A stretch of DNA of 64,000 nucleotides from Mycolicibacterium cosmeticum (GCA_016197365.1 JACPVS010000021.1:372001-436000), one strand, 5' to 3'. Shown: positions 33,493 to 41,557, counted from the first letter of the stretch. Made by a program: numbers and translations. Notes: generated from the sequence alone by a model not told the origin.

Positions 33493-34623
33493 ATGAGTGA
33501 TGTGACAAACCCCGAACAGATGCTGTTCGCCTCGACGGCGCAGGCGTTCCTGGAGAAGGAGGCGTCCCTGGGCGCCGTCCGTGACTTGAACGCGCGCGAC
33601 GTATCCTTCGACTCCGCCTGGTGGCAGCGGGCCGCAGAACTCGGCTGGGCCAGCCTGCTGGTACCCGAAGAACTCGGCGGCGGAAGCGTTTCCGGGGACG
33701 GGTTGGCCGACCTTGCACTGGTCGCCGAGCAGGCCGGGCGCACCGTGGCACCCGGCCCGCTGCATCCGGTGAGCGTCGTGCTCAGCGGTCTGGTGGAGGC
33801 ACCGGACGGCCACGAGGACGCCATCGAGGCGCTGGTCTCCGGCGAGTCGGTCGGATCCTGGGCCGTCTACGAACCGCGTCGCGCTTTCGACCCCACTTCG
33901 GCGGATACCACCGCGACCCGCACCGACAAGGGCTACCGGATCGACGGCGTCAAGGACAGGGTCGAGGCGGGGACGCAGGCCGATGTGTTCCTCGTCGTCG
34001 CCGAATGCGACGGGGCCCTGCGCCAGTTCCTGGTGCCTGCCGGCTCCCCCGGTGTGACCGTGACGGCGCAGAAGTCCGTCGACCTCGTGAAGACCTATGC
34101 CCGAGTGCAATTCGAGGGTGTCGAAATCGACGAATCGGCGGCCGTGGGCAGTGCCGAACAGACCGCCGCGGTGATCGAACGCCAACGGCAGGTGGCACTG
34201 GTGCTGCAGTGCGTCGAGACCGTCGGCATCCTCGATGCGGTGTTGTCGATGACCAACCAGTGGCTGTTCGACCGGCACAGCTTCGGCAGGCCGCTGGCGT
34301 CCTATCAAGCGCTCAAACACCGGGTCGCCGATATGAAGCTGTGGTTCGAGGCATGCCGGGGCACCACCGCCGGCGCTGTCGAAGCCGTCAGCGCCCGGTC
34401 ACCGGAGGCCCGCAAGCTGGTCAGCGTCGCGAAAGCCTATGTCGGCGAACGTGCCCCGGTGATGCTGCAGGACTGCGTGCAGTTGCACGGTGGCATCGGC
34501 GTCACCTGGGAGCACGACCTGCATCTGTACCTGCGCCGCGCCGCCCTGAACCGGGCCATGTTCGGCTCCCCCGAAGACCATCATCGCGCCATCTTCGAAC
34601 TGAGCCGGAAGGTTTCCGCATGA
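33493..34623 (+). CDS. acyl-CoA dehydrogenase, smaller subunit of a pair
   Basis: A 376-residue flavoprotein of the acyl-CoA dehydrogenase (FadE) family. The N-terminal helical domain includes AAELGWASLLVPEELGGGSVSGDGLADLALVAEQAGR. The C-terminal helical domain includes LFDRHSFGRPLASYQALKHRVADM and QLHGGIGVTWEHDLHLYLRRA, a stretch typical of FadE subunits. The middle beta domain is less conserved than in classical enzymes (VEAGTQADVFLVVAECDGALRQFLVP). The ATG at 33493 begins two bases after the amidohydrolase stop. It overlaps the next dehydrogenase gene by four bases (ATGA), suggesting equimolar synthesis and a heteromeric complex. Confidence 0.9.
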   Translation: MSDVTNPEQMLFASTAQAFLEKEASLGAVRDLNARDVSFDSAWWQRAAELGWASLLVPEELGGGSVSGDGLADLALVAEQAGRTVAPGPLHPVSVVLSGLVEAPDGHEDAIEALVSGESVGSWAVYEPRRAFDPTSADTTATRTDKGYRIDGVKDRVEAGTQADVFLVVAECDGALRQFLVPAGSPGVTVTAQKSVDLVKTYARVQFEGVEIDESAAVGSAEQTAAVIERQRQVALVLQCVETVGILDAVLSMTNQWLFDRHSFGRPLASYQALKHRVADMKLWFEACRGTTAGAVEAVSARSPEARKLVSVAKAYVGERAPVMLQDCVQLHGGIGVTWEHDLHLYLRRAALNRAMFGSPEDHHRAIFELSRKVSA

Positions 34624-35879
34624 CCGAGACCGCTGTCGCCACCGGCACGCAGGAGTCGGTCGCCGACTTCGCCACGCGCGCAAGGACCTGGCTGGCCGAG
34701 AACATGCCGCCCATCGACCCCGAGAATCCCCCGTTCATGGTGCGCGCCGAACAGGACTCCTGGGACCGCGCCAAGGAACTGCAGAAGCGCCTGCACGAGG
34801 GCGGATTCGGCGGGATCTGCTTCCCCCGTGAATACGGTGGCCTGGGACTCGATCTCGCGTACCAGAAGGCGTTCAACGTCGAGTGCCGCAGCTATGAGAT
34901 GCCGCTGATCCTGAACACCCCGTCGTTCACCATCTGCGGGGCGACCATCCTGGACATGGGCAGCGAGGACCAGAAGCGGGACCGCATCTCCGCGGCCGTA
35001 CGTGGTGACGAGGTGCTGTGCCAGTTGTTGTCCGAGCCCAGCGGTGGGTCGGATCTGGCCGGCGTGATCACCCGCGCCGACCGGGTCGGCGACAAGTGGA
35101 TCATCAACGGCGCCAAGACGTGGAGCACCAGTGCGTTCGCCGCCGACTACGGTCTGATGCTGGCCCGCACCGACTGGACCGTGCCCAAGCACGAGGGGCT
35201 GACCATGTTCCTCGTCCCCCTTGCCGCCGAGGGCATCACGATGCGCCGCATCAAGGAAGTCAACGGCAACGAGGAGTTCTGCGAGGAGTTCTTCGACGGT
35301 CTGGAACTCGGCGATGACGCCGTGGTGGGGGCCGTCAACGACGGCTGGACGGTGGCGTCGCGCCAGCTGCACCATGAACGGCGTGCGGTCGGCGGCGGGT
35401 CCGAGTTCGCCAGCGGCACCGGGGCCGAGAACGCCAGCGAGATGCCGCCCGACCATGTCGGGCTCGCCGAGGCCACCGGTCAAGGGTCCGATCCGCGGGT
35501 GCAGGATCTCGCGGGCCGCGCGCTGGCCCGACGCATCGTCAAGGAACAGTTGATCGACCACGTGTCGCGCGCGATCGCCGACGGTTCGCTGCCGCCCAAC
35601 GCCGGCACCCTGATCCGGCTGTTCCATGCCGAGACAACTGAACTCGAGGTCGATACGGCGCTGGCCATCGCGGGCACCGTCGGCGTCGTCGACGAGGGTG
35701 ACGGCCTGCTGGATATCGGGGTGCGCTACCTGTCCCGGCAGACCGGCTCGCTGGGCGGTGGCAGCTCGGAGATGGCCCGCAATGTCATCAGCGAACGCGT
35801 GCTCGGCTTCCCGCGTGAGGCCGCCGCCGACCGCGGTGTGCCGTTCAACCAGGTGAAGCGCAACAAACCGGGCCACTGA
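34620..35879 (+). CDS. acyl-CoA dehydrogenase, larger subunit of a pair
   Basis: A 419-residue acyl-CoA dehydrogenase. Flavin-binding features are CQLLSEPSGGSDLAGVITRADRVGDKWIINGAKTWSTSAFAADYG, a near-canonical middle domain, and SRQTGSLGGGSSEMARNVISERVLGFPRE at the C-terminus. At the place where many family members carry YEG with the catalytic Glu, this protein reads GGG, so the base must come from elsewhere or from the partner subunit. The ATG at 34620 overlaps the previous stop (ATGA). Adjacent FadE pairs in mycobacteria such as FadE26-27 and FadE28-29 form alpha2beta2 enzymes on steroid CoA esters; by analogy this pair may too. The gene ends 9 bases before the convergent DUF222 gene. Confidence 0.92.
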   Translation: MTETAVATGTQESVADFATRARTWLAENMPPIDPENPPFMVRAEQDSWDRAKELQKRLHEGGFGGICFPREYGGLGLDLAYQKAFNVECRSYEMPLILNTPSFTICGATILDMGSEDQKRDRISAAVRGDEVLCQLLSEPSGGSDLAGVITRADRVGDKWIINGAKTWSTSAFAADYGLMLARTDWTVPKHEGLTMFLVPLAAEGITMRRIKEVNGNEEFCEEFFDGLELGDDAVVGAVNDGWTVASRQLHHERRAVGGGSEFASGTGAENASEMPPDHVGLAEATGQGSDPRVQDLAGRALARRIVKEQLIDHVSRAIADGSLPPNAGTLIRLFHAETTELEVDTALAIAGTVGVVDEGDGLLDIGVRYLSRQTGSLGGGSSEMARNVISERVLGFPREAAADRGVPFNQVKRNKPGH

Positions 35880-35888
35880 AAGACTCCG

Positions 35889-37388
35889 CTAATAGGGCGG
35901 CGGGTTCGCCTCGTACTCGGTGCGCCCGACGTCGAGTTCTGCTGCGTTGCGGGCGCGTTCGGCTTTGACCCGCTGCGCGTAGTCCTGAGCGCGGGTGCGC
36001 CGACGTTTGGGCATCATCACACCCCGATCACCGCGGCCGGTTATCGTGACCGGCCGAGGCGGCGGGACCGCCGTACGGATCAACCCGTGCGCAAACGCAA
36101 CTGACGCACCCGCAGCCTTGGCATACCGATGGCCGGTCGGCGCGGTCCAGGTGACCGTCCCATCCGCGGACAACACCGGCTCCCACCCACAAAACGTCTT
36201 CACCAAATGATGCTCACGACACAACGGCGCCATATTGCCCGGATGCGTCGCCCCCGCCGGCCACGGGACCACATGATCCAGATCGCACCGATGAGCCGGC
36301 CTACAACACCCCGGAAACGCACACACCAGATACCGCATCCGCACCAACGCCGCCAGCTTGACCGAGGGATCATGGCGCGGCTCCGGACCCAGATCAGCGA
36401 CCTGCGCCAGCGGTGTGACTTTCGCACCCGTGGCAACCAGATCAGCGAGCATCGCCGCCGGAATGACCCCACCACCCACCATGACACCCGGACTGCCCGG
36501 CGCCCGGCAGGCCGCAGGCTCCTGCCGGGTAGACGGCGACCCAACCTCGGCCACCACCACCTCAGGCACCGGCACCTGATCGGTCAACACATAAATCGTC
36601 ACCGCCGCCGACCGCGGATCCTTACCACTACCCGCACAACCCGGATCGCCGCATTGGCAGGTCAACCGCTGCACCTGCGGGCCCACCACCCCCAACGCAC
36701 CCAACGCATCCGCGCGACGTTCCCGCACCGACCGCGGATCATTGCCACACACCGTGGCCGCCAGATCATCGAGACGCTGCTCCAACGCCTTCTTATCCGT
36801 CACCCGCAACCGACCCCAAAACGACGCCACCCCATTCGGGTCGTCCCGGTCGTCGAACTCGAGGTAGATATCCTTGGCCGCCACCCTCGATCGCACCACC
36901 GCCGCCGGATCGAACTTCTCCACCCACACATCCACCGCACCGACCAGACCCGCCTCAGACTTGGTCCCATACCCGGACGCTTCAGCGGCGATCGCGGCAT
37001 CGATCAACGCCAACGCATCAGCGTCCTCCACCAGGCGGGTGCGCCAGGTGATCGCATCAATGACTGCAGCCGGCACCGCCCCCTGCGCGAACACCGCCGC
37101 CGTCCGCGGAAGCCGGTGACGCAACGCCACGCCGATCCGCATCTGCTTGGACGCAGCCGGCGCAGACACATTGCACGCCGCACTAACCTGAGCCTTCGCG
37201 AAAGCCCACCCATCGATCACCTGATGGGCGACATCCTCATCCTCGTCATCACACTGACGCCCAGCCACCTCGGCCACCAACGCCAACCGCCACGCCGCAG
37301 CACTGGCCTCCGCCCGCGTCGCCGCCGTCAACGTAGAAATCAACGCCTCATCAGAGAGCTGCGCCGGAGCACCATGCACTTCGAACAT
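35889..37388 (-). CDS. DUF222/HNH endonuclease protein (13E12 repeat family type)
   Basis: A 499-residue protein with an N-terminal DUF222 region (ALISTLTAATRAEASAAAWRLALVAEVAGRQ to about residue 330). The C-terminal HNH nuclease domain reads CAFPGCCRPAHRCDLDHVVPWPAG, then HPGNMAPLCREHHLVKT. It belongs to the type called 13E12 in M. tuberculosis, a multicopy family. The ATG at 37388 is the first good start and falls inside a perfect SOS box (37381-37396), so transcription may be leaderless or start very close to the codon. The upstream in-frame residues to 37634 overlap the 3' end of the radical SAM gene and are not favoured. No inverted repeats or target duplications indicate a recent mobile element. 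The biological role is unknown. Confidence 0.88.
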   Translation of the reverse strand: MFEVHGAPAQLSDEALISTLTAATRAEASAAAWRLALVAEVAGRQCDDEDEDVAHQVIDGWAFAKAQVSAACNVSAPAASKQMRIGVALRHRLPRTAAVFAQGAVPAAVIDAITWRTRLVEDADALALIDAAIAAEASGYGTKSEAGLVGAVDVWVEKFDPAAVVRSRVAAKDIYLEFDDRDDPNGVASFWGRLRVTDKKALEQRLDDLAATVCGNDPRSVRERRADALGALGVVGPQVQRLTCQCGDPGCAGSGKDPRSAAVTIYVLTDQVPVPEVVVAEVGSPSTRQEPAACRAPGSPGVMVGGGVIPAAMLADLVATGAKVTPLAQVADLGPEPRHDPSVKLAALVRMRYLVCAFPGCCRPAHRCDLDHVVPWPAGATHPGNMAPLCREHHLVKTFCGWEPVLSADGTVTWTAPTGHRYAKAAGASVAFAHGLIRTAVPPPRPVTITGRGDRGVMMPKRRRTRAQDYAQRVKAERARNAAELDVGRTEYEANPPPY

Positions 37389-37396
37389 ACGTTCGA
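37381..37396. promoter_or_regulatory. LexA/SOS box at the DUF222-HNH gene
   Basis: TCGAACATACGTTCGA is a perfect match to the mycobacterial SOS consensus TCGAAC-N4-GTTCGA. It overlaps the predicted ATG (37386-37388 on the minus strand). Related 13E12 genes of M. tuberculosis are known to carry SOS boxes. Confidence 0.85.
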
Positions 37397-37423
37397 TTAT
37401 GCCACCCGGGTACGACACGTCGG

Positions 37424-38437
37424 TCAGAACAAGGTGGGGTGCGCCGGTGCCGTGACTTCGGAGGAAACGGCACCGGCGCGCGCCATGGGCGTCCGCCCAG
37501 TCAAGCCGTACCGGGCCACCAACGGTGCCACCCTGGTACGAAGCATGTCGCGATAGTCCTGCGGCAGGTATGCGCCGCGGCGGTAGAGCTGGCGGTAGTC
37601 GGACACCAGTTCCGGATGGCTGCGCTGCAACCACTGCATGAACCAGCCCCGCGTCGAGCCACGCAGATGCAGGCCGAACACCGTCACGCCGGTGGCCCCC
37701 GCCTCGGCGATGCTCCGCAGCAGATCACCGAGCTGCTCAGGCGAATCCGTCAGCTTCGGCAGCACCGGCGCCACCATCACGTGGCAGTCCAGGCCGGCCT
37801 CGCGCACATCGGCGATCAGCGCCAACCGAGCCTGCGGCGTCGGGGTTCCGGGCTCGATCTCGCGCTGCAGATCCGCGTCCCCGACCGCCAACGAGATGGA
37901 CACGCTCACCGAAACCATCTGGGCCGCTTCGGAAATCAGCGGCAGATCGCGGCGCAACAGAGTGCCCTTGGTCAGAATCGAGAACGGGGTACCGGAGGCG
38001 GCCAGCGCACGCAGGACGCCCGGCATCAGCGCATACCGCCCCTCTGCCCGCTGATAGGGATCGGTGTTGGTGCCCAGCGCCACCGTCTCCCTGGCCCACG
38101 AGGGCCGGGACAGCTCGCGCTGCAGCACCGCCGCCACGTTGGTCTTCACGACCACCTGGGTGTCGAAGTCGGCTCCCGAGTCGAACTCCAGGTACTCGTG
38201 AGTGGGCCGGGCGAAGCAATACCGGCACGCGTGCGAACAGCCCCGGTAGCCGTTGACGGTGTACTTGAACGGGAGCATGGACGCGCCGGGGACCTTGTTC
38301 AGCGCGGACTTGCACAGCACCTCGTGAAACGTGATCCCCTCGAACTGCGGAGTGGAGATGCTGCGCAGCAGACCCATCCGGGCCAGGCCGGGCAGTGCGC
38401 CGTCATCGACGCCTAAGCCCTGTCCGTCCCACCGCAT
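37424..38437 (-). CDS. Rv2578c-family radical SAM protein
   Basis: A 337-residue radical SAM protein. The iron-sulfur motif is C-x3-C-x2-C in NGYRGCSHACRYCFARPTHEYL (Cys67, Cys71, Cys74 with this start). VALGTNTDPYQRAEGRYALMPGVL and ILTKGTLLRRDLPLI are conserved with M. tuberculosis Rv2578c, as is the final HPTLF/ATLF-type end. The start MRWDGQG at 38437 aligns with the Rv2578c N-terminus; the ATG three codons upstream (38446) is also possible. A perfect SOS box directly precedes the start. Relatedness to DNA-repair-type radical SAM enzymes has been discussed for the wider family, but the reaction is unknown. It lies just upstream of the DUF222/HNH gene (35 bases). Confidence 0.9.
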   Translation of the reverse strand: MRWDGQGLGVDDGALPGLARMGLLRSISTPQFEGITFHEVLCKSALNKVPGASMLPFKYTVNGYRGCSHACRYCFARPTHEYLEFDSGADFDTQVVVKTNVAAVLQRELSRPSWARETVALGTNTDPYQRAEGRYALMPGVLRALAASGTPFSILTKGTLLRRDLPLISEAAQMVSVSVSISLAVGDADLQREIEPGTPTPQARLALIADVREAGLDCHVMVAPVLPKLTDSPEQLGDLLRSIAEAGATGVTVFGLHLRGSTRGWFMQWLQRSHPELVSDYRQLYRRGAYLPQDYRDMLRTRVAPLVARYGLTGRTPMARAGAVSSEVTAPAHPTLF

Positions 38438-38445
38438 GCCGTCCA

Positions 38446-38461
38446 TCGAACATTCGTTCGA
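38446..38461. promoter_or_regulatory. LexA/SOS box at the radical SAM gene
   Basis: TCGAACATTCGTTCGA is a perfect TCGAAC-N4-GTTCGA palindrome, eight bases upstream of the ATG at 38437 and touching the alternative ATG at 38446. M. tuberculosis Rv2578c is a known LexA-regulated gene, so damage induction is expected to be conserved. Confidence 0.9.
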
Positions 38462-38470
38462 TACGAATTG

Positions 38471-39523
38471 TCAAGGCCGCGCCTCGAATACCAGGTTGAA
38501 GGGGGTCTGCGTGGCTCGGCGGAACCGACTGAACCCGCCCTCCCCGACCATCACCTCGGTGAGCCGGCGCTCGCCCGCCTGCGCACCGAGCGCCGGGCCG
38601 CGCTGCGCCAGCGAGACGGGCACGCAGATGAGCGAGGAAGCCCCGTAGAACACCCGCCCCACTGGATTCAGGTTGTCCGCCAACGCATCACCGGCGAAGG
38701 GCTCGACCAACAGGCAATGGCCATCCGGCTTGAGTGAGCGCCGCGCGTGACGGGCCGCGCCTGCCGGGTCGGCCATGTCGTGGAGGCAGTCGAAGAAGGC
38801 GATCAGGTCGTAATCCCCGCCCTGATAGGTGGTCGCGTCGGCCACCTCGAAGGTCGCGTTGGACACCTGCGCCGCAGCGGCATGTTCACGCGCGGTGGCG
38901 ATCGACTCGGCGTGGTAGTCGATGCCCACAAATTGTGATTCCGGAAATGCTTGAGCCATCAGGATCGTCGTCACGCCATGCCCGCAGCCGATGTCGGCCG
39001 CCCGCGCCCCGCTGCCCAGCTTGTCCACGACACCGTCGAGCGCGGGCAGCCAGGATGTCAGTAGATGAGCGTTGTACCCGGAGCGAAAGAATCGTTCGGT
39101 TCCGCGGAACAGGCAGGGATGGTGCTCACCCCACTCCATGCCCGCGCCGGACCGGAAGTTCTCGACCGCGCGTGCCTTGACGTGAAACAAATCCTCGACC
39201 ACCGCATAGCCACCCGGCAGATCCACCGGCCCGTCGGGATTCGCCAGGCACAGCGCCTGCTCATCGCTGAGGTGGTAGGTACCGTCCGCCGCGTCGTAGT
39301 CCACGTAACCACCCGCGGCCTGGTTGGCCAGCCACTCTCGGACATACCGTTCGTCGGTACCGGTCCGCTCCGCAAGGCCGGTCGAGGTCCATCGCGCTTC
39401 GGCAAGTGCCGAGTACAGCCCGAGCTCGTCGCCGATGAGAACCAGCACGGCGCTCATCGCCGCGCCGAGATCACCTATCGCCCTGCCCAGAAATTCGTTG
39501 AGTTTGTCTTCGTCGACGGCCAT
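38471..39523 (-). CDS. SAM-dependent methyltransferase with winged-helix N-terminus (Rv2258c type)
   Basis: A 350-residue protein. The N-terminal 100 residues form a winged-helix dimerisation domain (LYSALAEARWTSTGLAERTGTDERYVREWLANQAAGGYVDY). The Rossmann methyltransferase domain follows, with motif I AADIGCGHGVTTILMAQAFP and FVGIDYHAESIATAREHA, then FFDCLHDMADPAGAARHARRSLKPDG. The architecture is that of O-methyltransferase-like proteins such as M. tuberculosis Rv2258c. The ATG at 39523 is a clear start. The gene stands alone, ending 9 bases before the SOS box of the radical SAM gene on the same strand. The acceptor substrate is unknown; a small molecule is most likely. Confidence 0.88.
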   Translation of the reverse strand: MAVDEDKLNEFLGRAIGDLGAAMSAVLVLIGDELGLYSALAEARWTSTGLAERTGTDERYVREWLANQAAGGYVDYDAADGTYHLSDEQALCLANPDGPVDLPGGYAVVEDLFHVKARAVENFRSGAGMEWGEHHPCLFRGTERFFRSGYNAHLLTSWLPALDGVVDKLGSGARAADIGCGHGVTTILMAQAFPESQFVGIDYHAESIATAREHAAAAQVSNATFEVADATTYQGGDYDLIAFFDCLHDMADPAGAARHARRSLKPDGHCLLVEPFAGDALADNLNPVGRVFYGASSLICVPVSLAQRGPALGAQAGERRLTEVMVGEGGFSRFRRATQTPFNLVFEARP

Positions 39524-39654
39524 GACCGGCTCCTTCGCCCGGGAACACCCGGTGCGGGCGTCCGCAGACGCGAAGCTACTCCGCGCGCATCACCAGGACA
39601 CCGGATTGAACAATCGGGCGCCGGTGTCAGCAAACTATGGGTCGGCCTAGGCCG

Positions 39655-40074
39655 CTACCACTGCGAGCCCTGGCACACCAGGCTGTACGGCGCATCCTGC
39701 GCCACGATGACCTGACCGTCGACGGCGACGTCGCAGTGCGGGTTCGGCGCGCCCACGCCACCCTTGGTGGTGCTGCTCACCTGCAGGATCGCCCACTGGG
39801 GATCGGCCAGCGTGGTCTCGAACACCCAAGGGGCGCCGGGCCCGACATTGATGGTCTCGCGCTTCACGTAGGAGTAGGCGTCGGCGTTGTAGGCGGCCTT
39901 GTCAGCGGGCTGAGCCGTCAGGTACAGCACCTGGAAGTCGTACGGGGCGGCCGAGGTCAGGGTGTAGCGCACCTGATGACCTGCCGCCGGCTCCGCGTGT
40001 GCCACACCGGTAACCGCTGCGAGTGCCACGCCCGAGACCAACACCGCTCCGACCTTGCTCATACCTTTTCGCAT
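39655..40074 (-). CDS. small exported protein, MmpS-like C-terminal pattern
   Basis: A 139-residue secreted protein. The N-terminal signal peptide (MRKGMSKVGAVLVSGVALAAVTGVAHA) has a likely cleavage after AHA, about residue 27. The mature part (HQVRYTLTSAAPYDFQVLYLT, then CDVAVDGQVIVAQDAPYSLVC) has a beta-sandwich look with two Cys bracketing a VDG turn, as in the extracytoplasmic domain of MmpS proteins. That similarity is by eye only. The ATG at 40074 is taken as start; ATG 40062 and the GTG at 40083 are alternatives. It is divergent from the urea transporter operon. No membrane helix follows, so it should be secreted or periplasmic rather than anchored. The function is unknown. Confidence 0.7.
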   Translation of the reverse strand: MRKGMSKVGAVLVSGVALAAVTGVAHAEPAAGHQVRYTLTSAAPYDFQVLYLTAQPADKAAYNADAYSYVKRETINVGPGAPWVFETTLADPQWAILQVSSTTKGGVGAPNPHCDVAVDGQVIVAQDAPYSLVCQGSQW

Positions 40075-40184
40075 GTCCGTCACATCGCCGGACGCTACCC
40101 GATCGTTACAACTGCCACATCCGCACCTCGGCGCCCCGGCCGAACGGCAGACCAATACCGATCGACCAATAGGTTAATTTGTTC

Positions 40185-40210
40185 GTCACATACAGAAATT
40201 CCACAGAAAC
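40185..40210. promoter_or_regulatory. possible nitrogen-control (GlnR-like) half-sites upstream of urtA
   Basis: GTCAC (40185-40189), GAAAT (40195-40199) and GAAAC (40206-40210) resemble the a- and b-halves of actinobacterial GlnR boxes. The GTCAC-GAAAT spacing is five rather than six bases, while GAAAT to GAAAC is spaced by 11. Known nitrogen control of urea transport makes this plausible; the match is imperfect. Confidence 0.35.
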
Positions 40211-40272
40211 CTGCCAGCTCTAACGTGCCGATTCGACACTCGCGACACGCGAAATCGATGGAAAGGCAATAG

Positions 40273-41550
40273 ATGCGACTTCGACGCCCCGCCCTCACCA
40301 GAGGTGCCACCAGGTCGGTCATGGCAGCAGGAAGTGTGGCCGCAGCGGCCGCCCTGGTGCTCACCGGATGTGGCAGCAAGGCCAGTGAGAGCGACAGCAC
40401 CGCCGCGGCCGCATCGTGCGTGGACACGTCGGGATCGACCATCAAGGTCGGCTCCTTGAACTCGCTGTCGGGCACCATGGCCATCTCCGAGGTGACCGTG
40501 CGCGACGCCATCAAACTGGCCGTCGACGAGATCAACGCGAAGGGCGGGGTGCTGGGCAAGCAGATCCAGGTGGTCGGCGAGGACGGCGCATCCGATCCCG
40601 CGGTCTTCGCCCAGAAGGCCGAGAAGCTGATCAAGGACGACTGTGTCGCGGCGGTCTTCGGCGGGTGGACGTCCTCCAGCCGCAAGGCCATGCTGCCGGT
40701 CTTCGAGAGCAACGACTCATTGCTGTACTACCCCGTGCAGTACGAGGGCCTGGAATCCAGCAAGAACATCTTCTACACCGGTGCCACCACCAACCAGCAG
40801 ATCGTCCCGGCGCTGGACTACCTGAAAGAGAAGGGCGTCAAGTCCCTCTATCTGGTGGGCAGTGACTACGTCTTCCCGCAGACCGCCAACCGGATCATCA
40901 AGGCCTACGCCGGCGCCAACGGCATCGAGATCAAGGGCGAGGACTACACGCCGCTCGGCTCGACCGACTTCTCCACCATCGTCAACAAGGTGCGCGCCGC
41001 AGGTGCCGGCGCGGTGTTCAACACCCTCAACGGTGACTCCAACGTCGCGTTCTTCAAGGAGTACACCAACGCCGGCCTCACCCCGCAGAAGATGCCGGTG
41101 GTCTCGGTGTCGATCGCCGAGGAAGAGGTCACAGGTATCGGCGCGCAGAACATCGCAGGCCAGCTGACCGCCTGGAACTACTACCAGACGGTCGACAACC
41201 CGGTGAACAAGGCGTTCGTCGCCGCCTACAAGAAGGCCTTCGGCGAGAACAAGCCCACGTCGGATCCGATGGAAGCCGCGTACGTCTCGGTGTACCTGTG
41301 GAAGAACACCGTGGAGAAGGCAAAAGCCTTCGGCACCAAGGCCGTTCAGGACAGCGCCGGCGGCGTCACGTTCGACGCGCCCGAAGGTCTGGTCACCATC
41401 GACGGCGAGAACCACCACATCACCAAGACCGCCCGGATCGGCGAGATCCATCCCGACGGCCTGATCTACACCATCTGGGAGTCCAAGGGCCCGATCGAGC
41501 CGGACCCCTACCTGAAGTCCTACCCGTGGGCCGCAGGCCTGTCGGGCTGA
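40273..41550 (+). CDS. urtA: urea ABC transporter substrate-binding lipoprotein
   Basis: A 425-residue type I periplasmic-binding protein of the UrtA/FmdD family. A signal peptide ends in a lipobox with Cys33 (LVLTGCGS), so it is a lipoprotein on the outer face of the cytoplasmic membrane. Family sequence includes IKVGSLNSLSGTMAISEVTVRDAIKLAVDEINAKGGVLGKQIQ and GWTSSSRKAMLPVFESNDSLLYYPVQYEGLE, the latter highly typical of UrtA. The C-terminus ends KSYPWAAGLSG. The ATG at 40273 is the natural start. It heads urtABCDE, seven bases before urtB. Nitrogen-responsive control is likely from the family, with possible GlnR half-sites upstream. Confidence 0.95.
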   Translation: MRLRRPALTRGATRSVMAAGSVAAAAALVLTGCGSKASESDSTAAAASCVDTSGSTIKVGSLNSLSGTMAISEVTVRDAIKLAVDEINAKGGVLGKQIQVVGEDGASDPAVFAQKAEKLIKDDCVAAVFGGWTSSSRKAMLPVFESNDSLLYYPVQYEGLESSKNIFYTGATTNQQIVPALDYLKEKGVKSLYLVGSDYVFPQTANRIIKAYAGANGIEIKGEDYTPLGSTDFSTIVNKVRAAGAGAVFNTLNGDSNVAFFKEYTNAGLTPQKMPVVSVSIAEEEVTGIGAQNIAGQLTAWNYYQTVDNPVNKAFVAAYKKAFGENKPTSDPMEAAYVSVYLWKNTVEKAKAFGTKAVQDSAGGVTFDAPEGLVTIDGENHHITKTARIGEIHPDGLIYTIWESKGPIEPDPYLKSYPWAAGLSG

Positions 41551-41557
41551 TTCACCG

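Noticed and set aside
35889..37388. DUF222/HNH gene as a recent mobile element
   Set aside because: No terminal inverted repeats, target duplications, integrase or group II intron features were seen at its borders.
39643..39654. CGGCCTAGGCCG palindrome as a terminator
   Set aside because: A 12-base palindrome without a loop or U-tract would not form a stable terminator hairpin; it probably reflects chance in GC-rich DNA.
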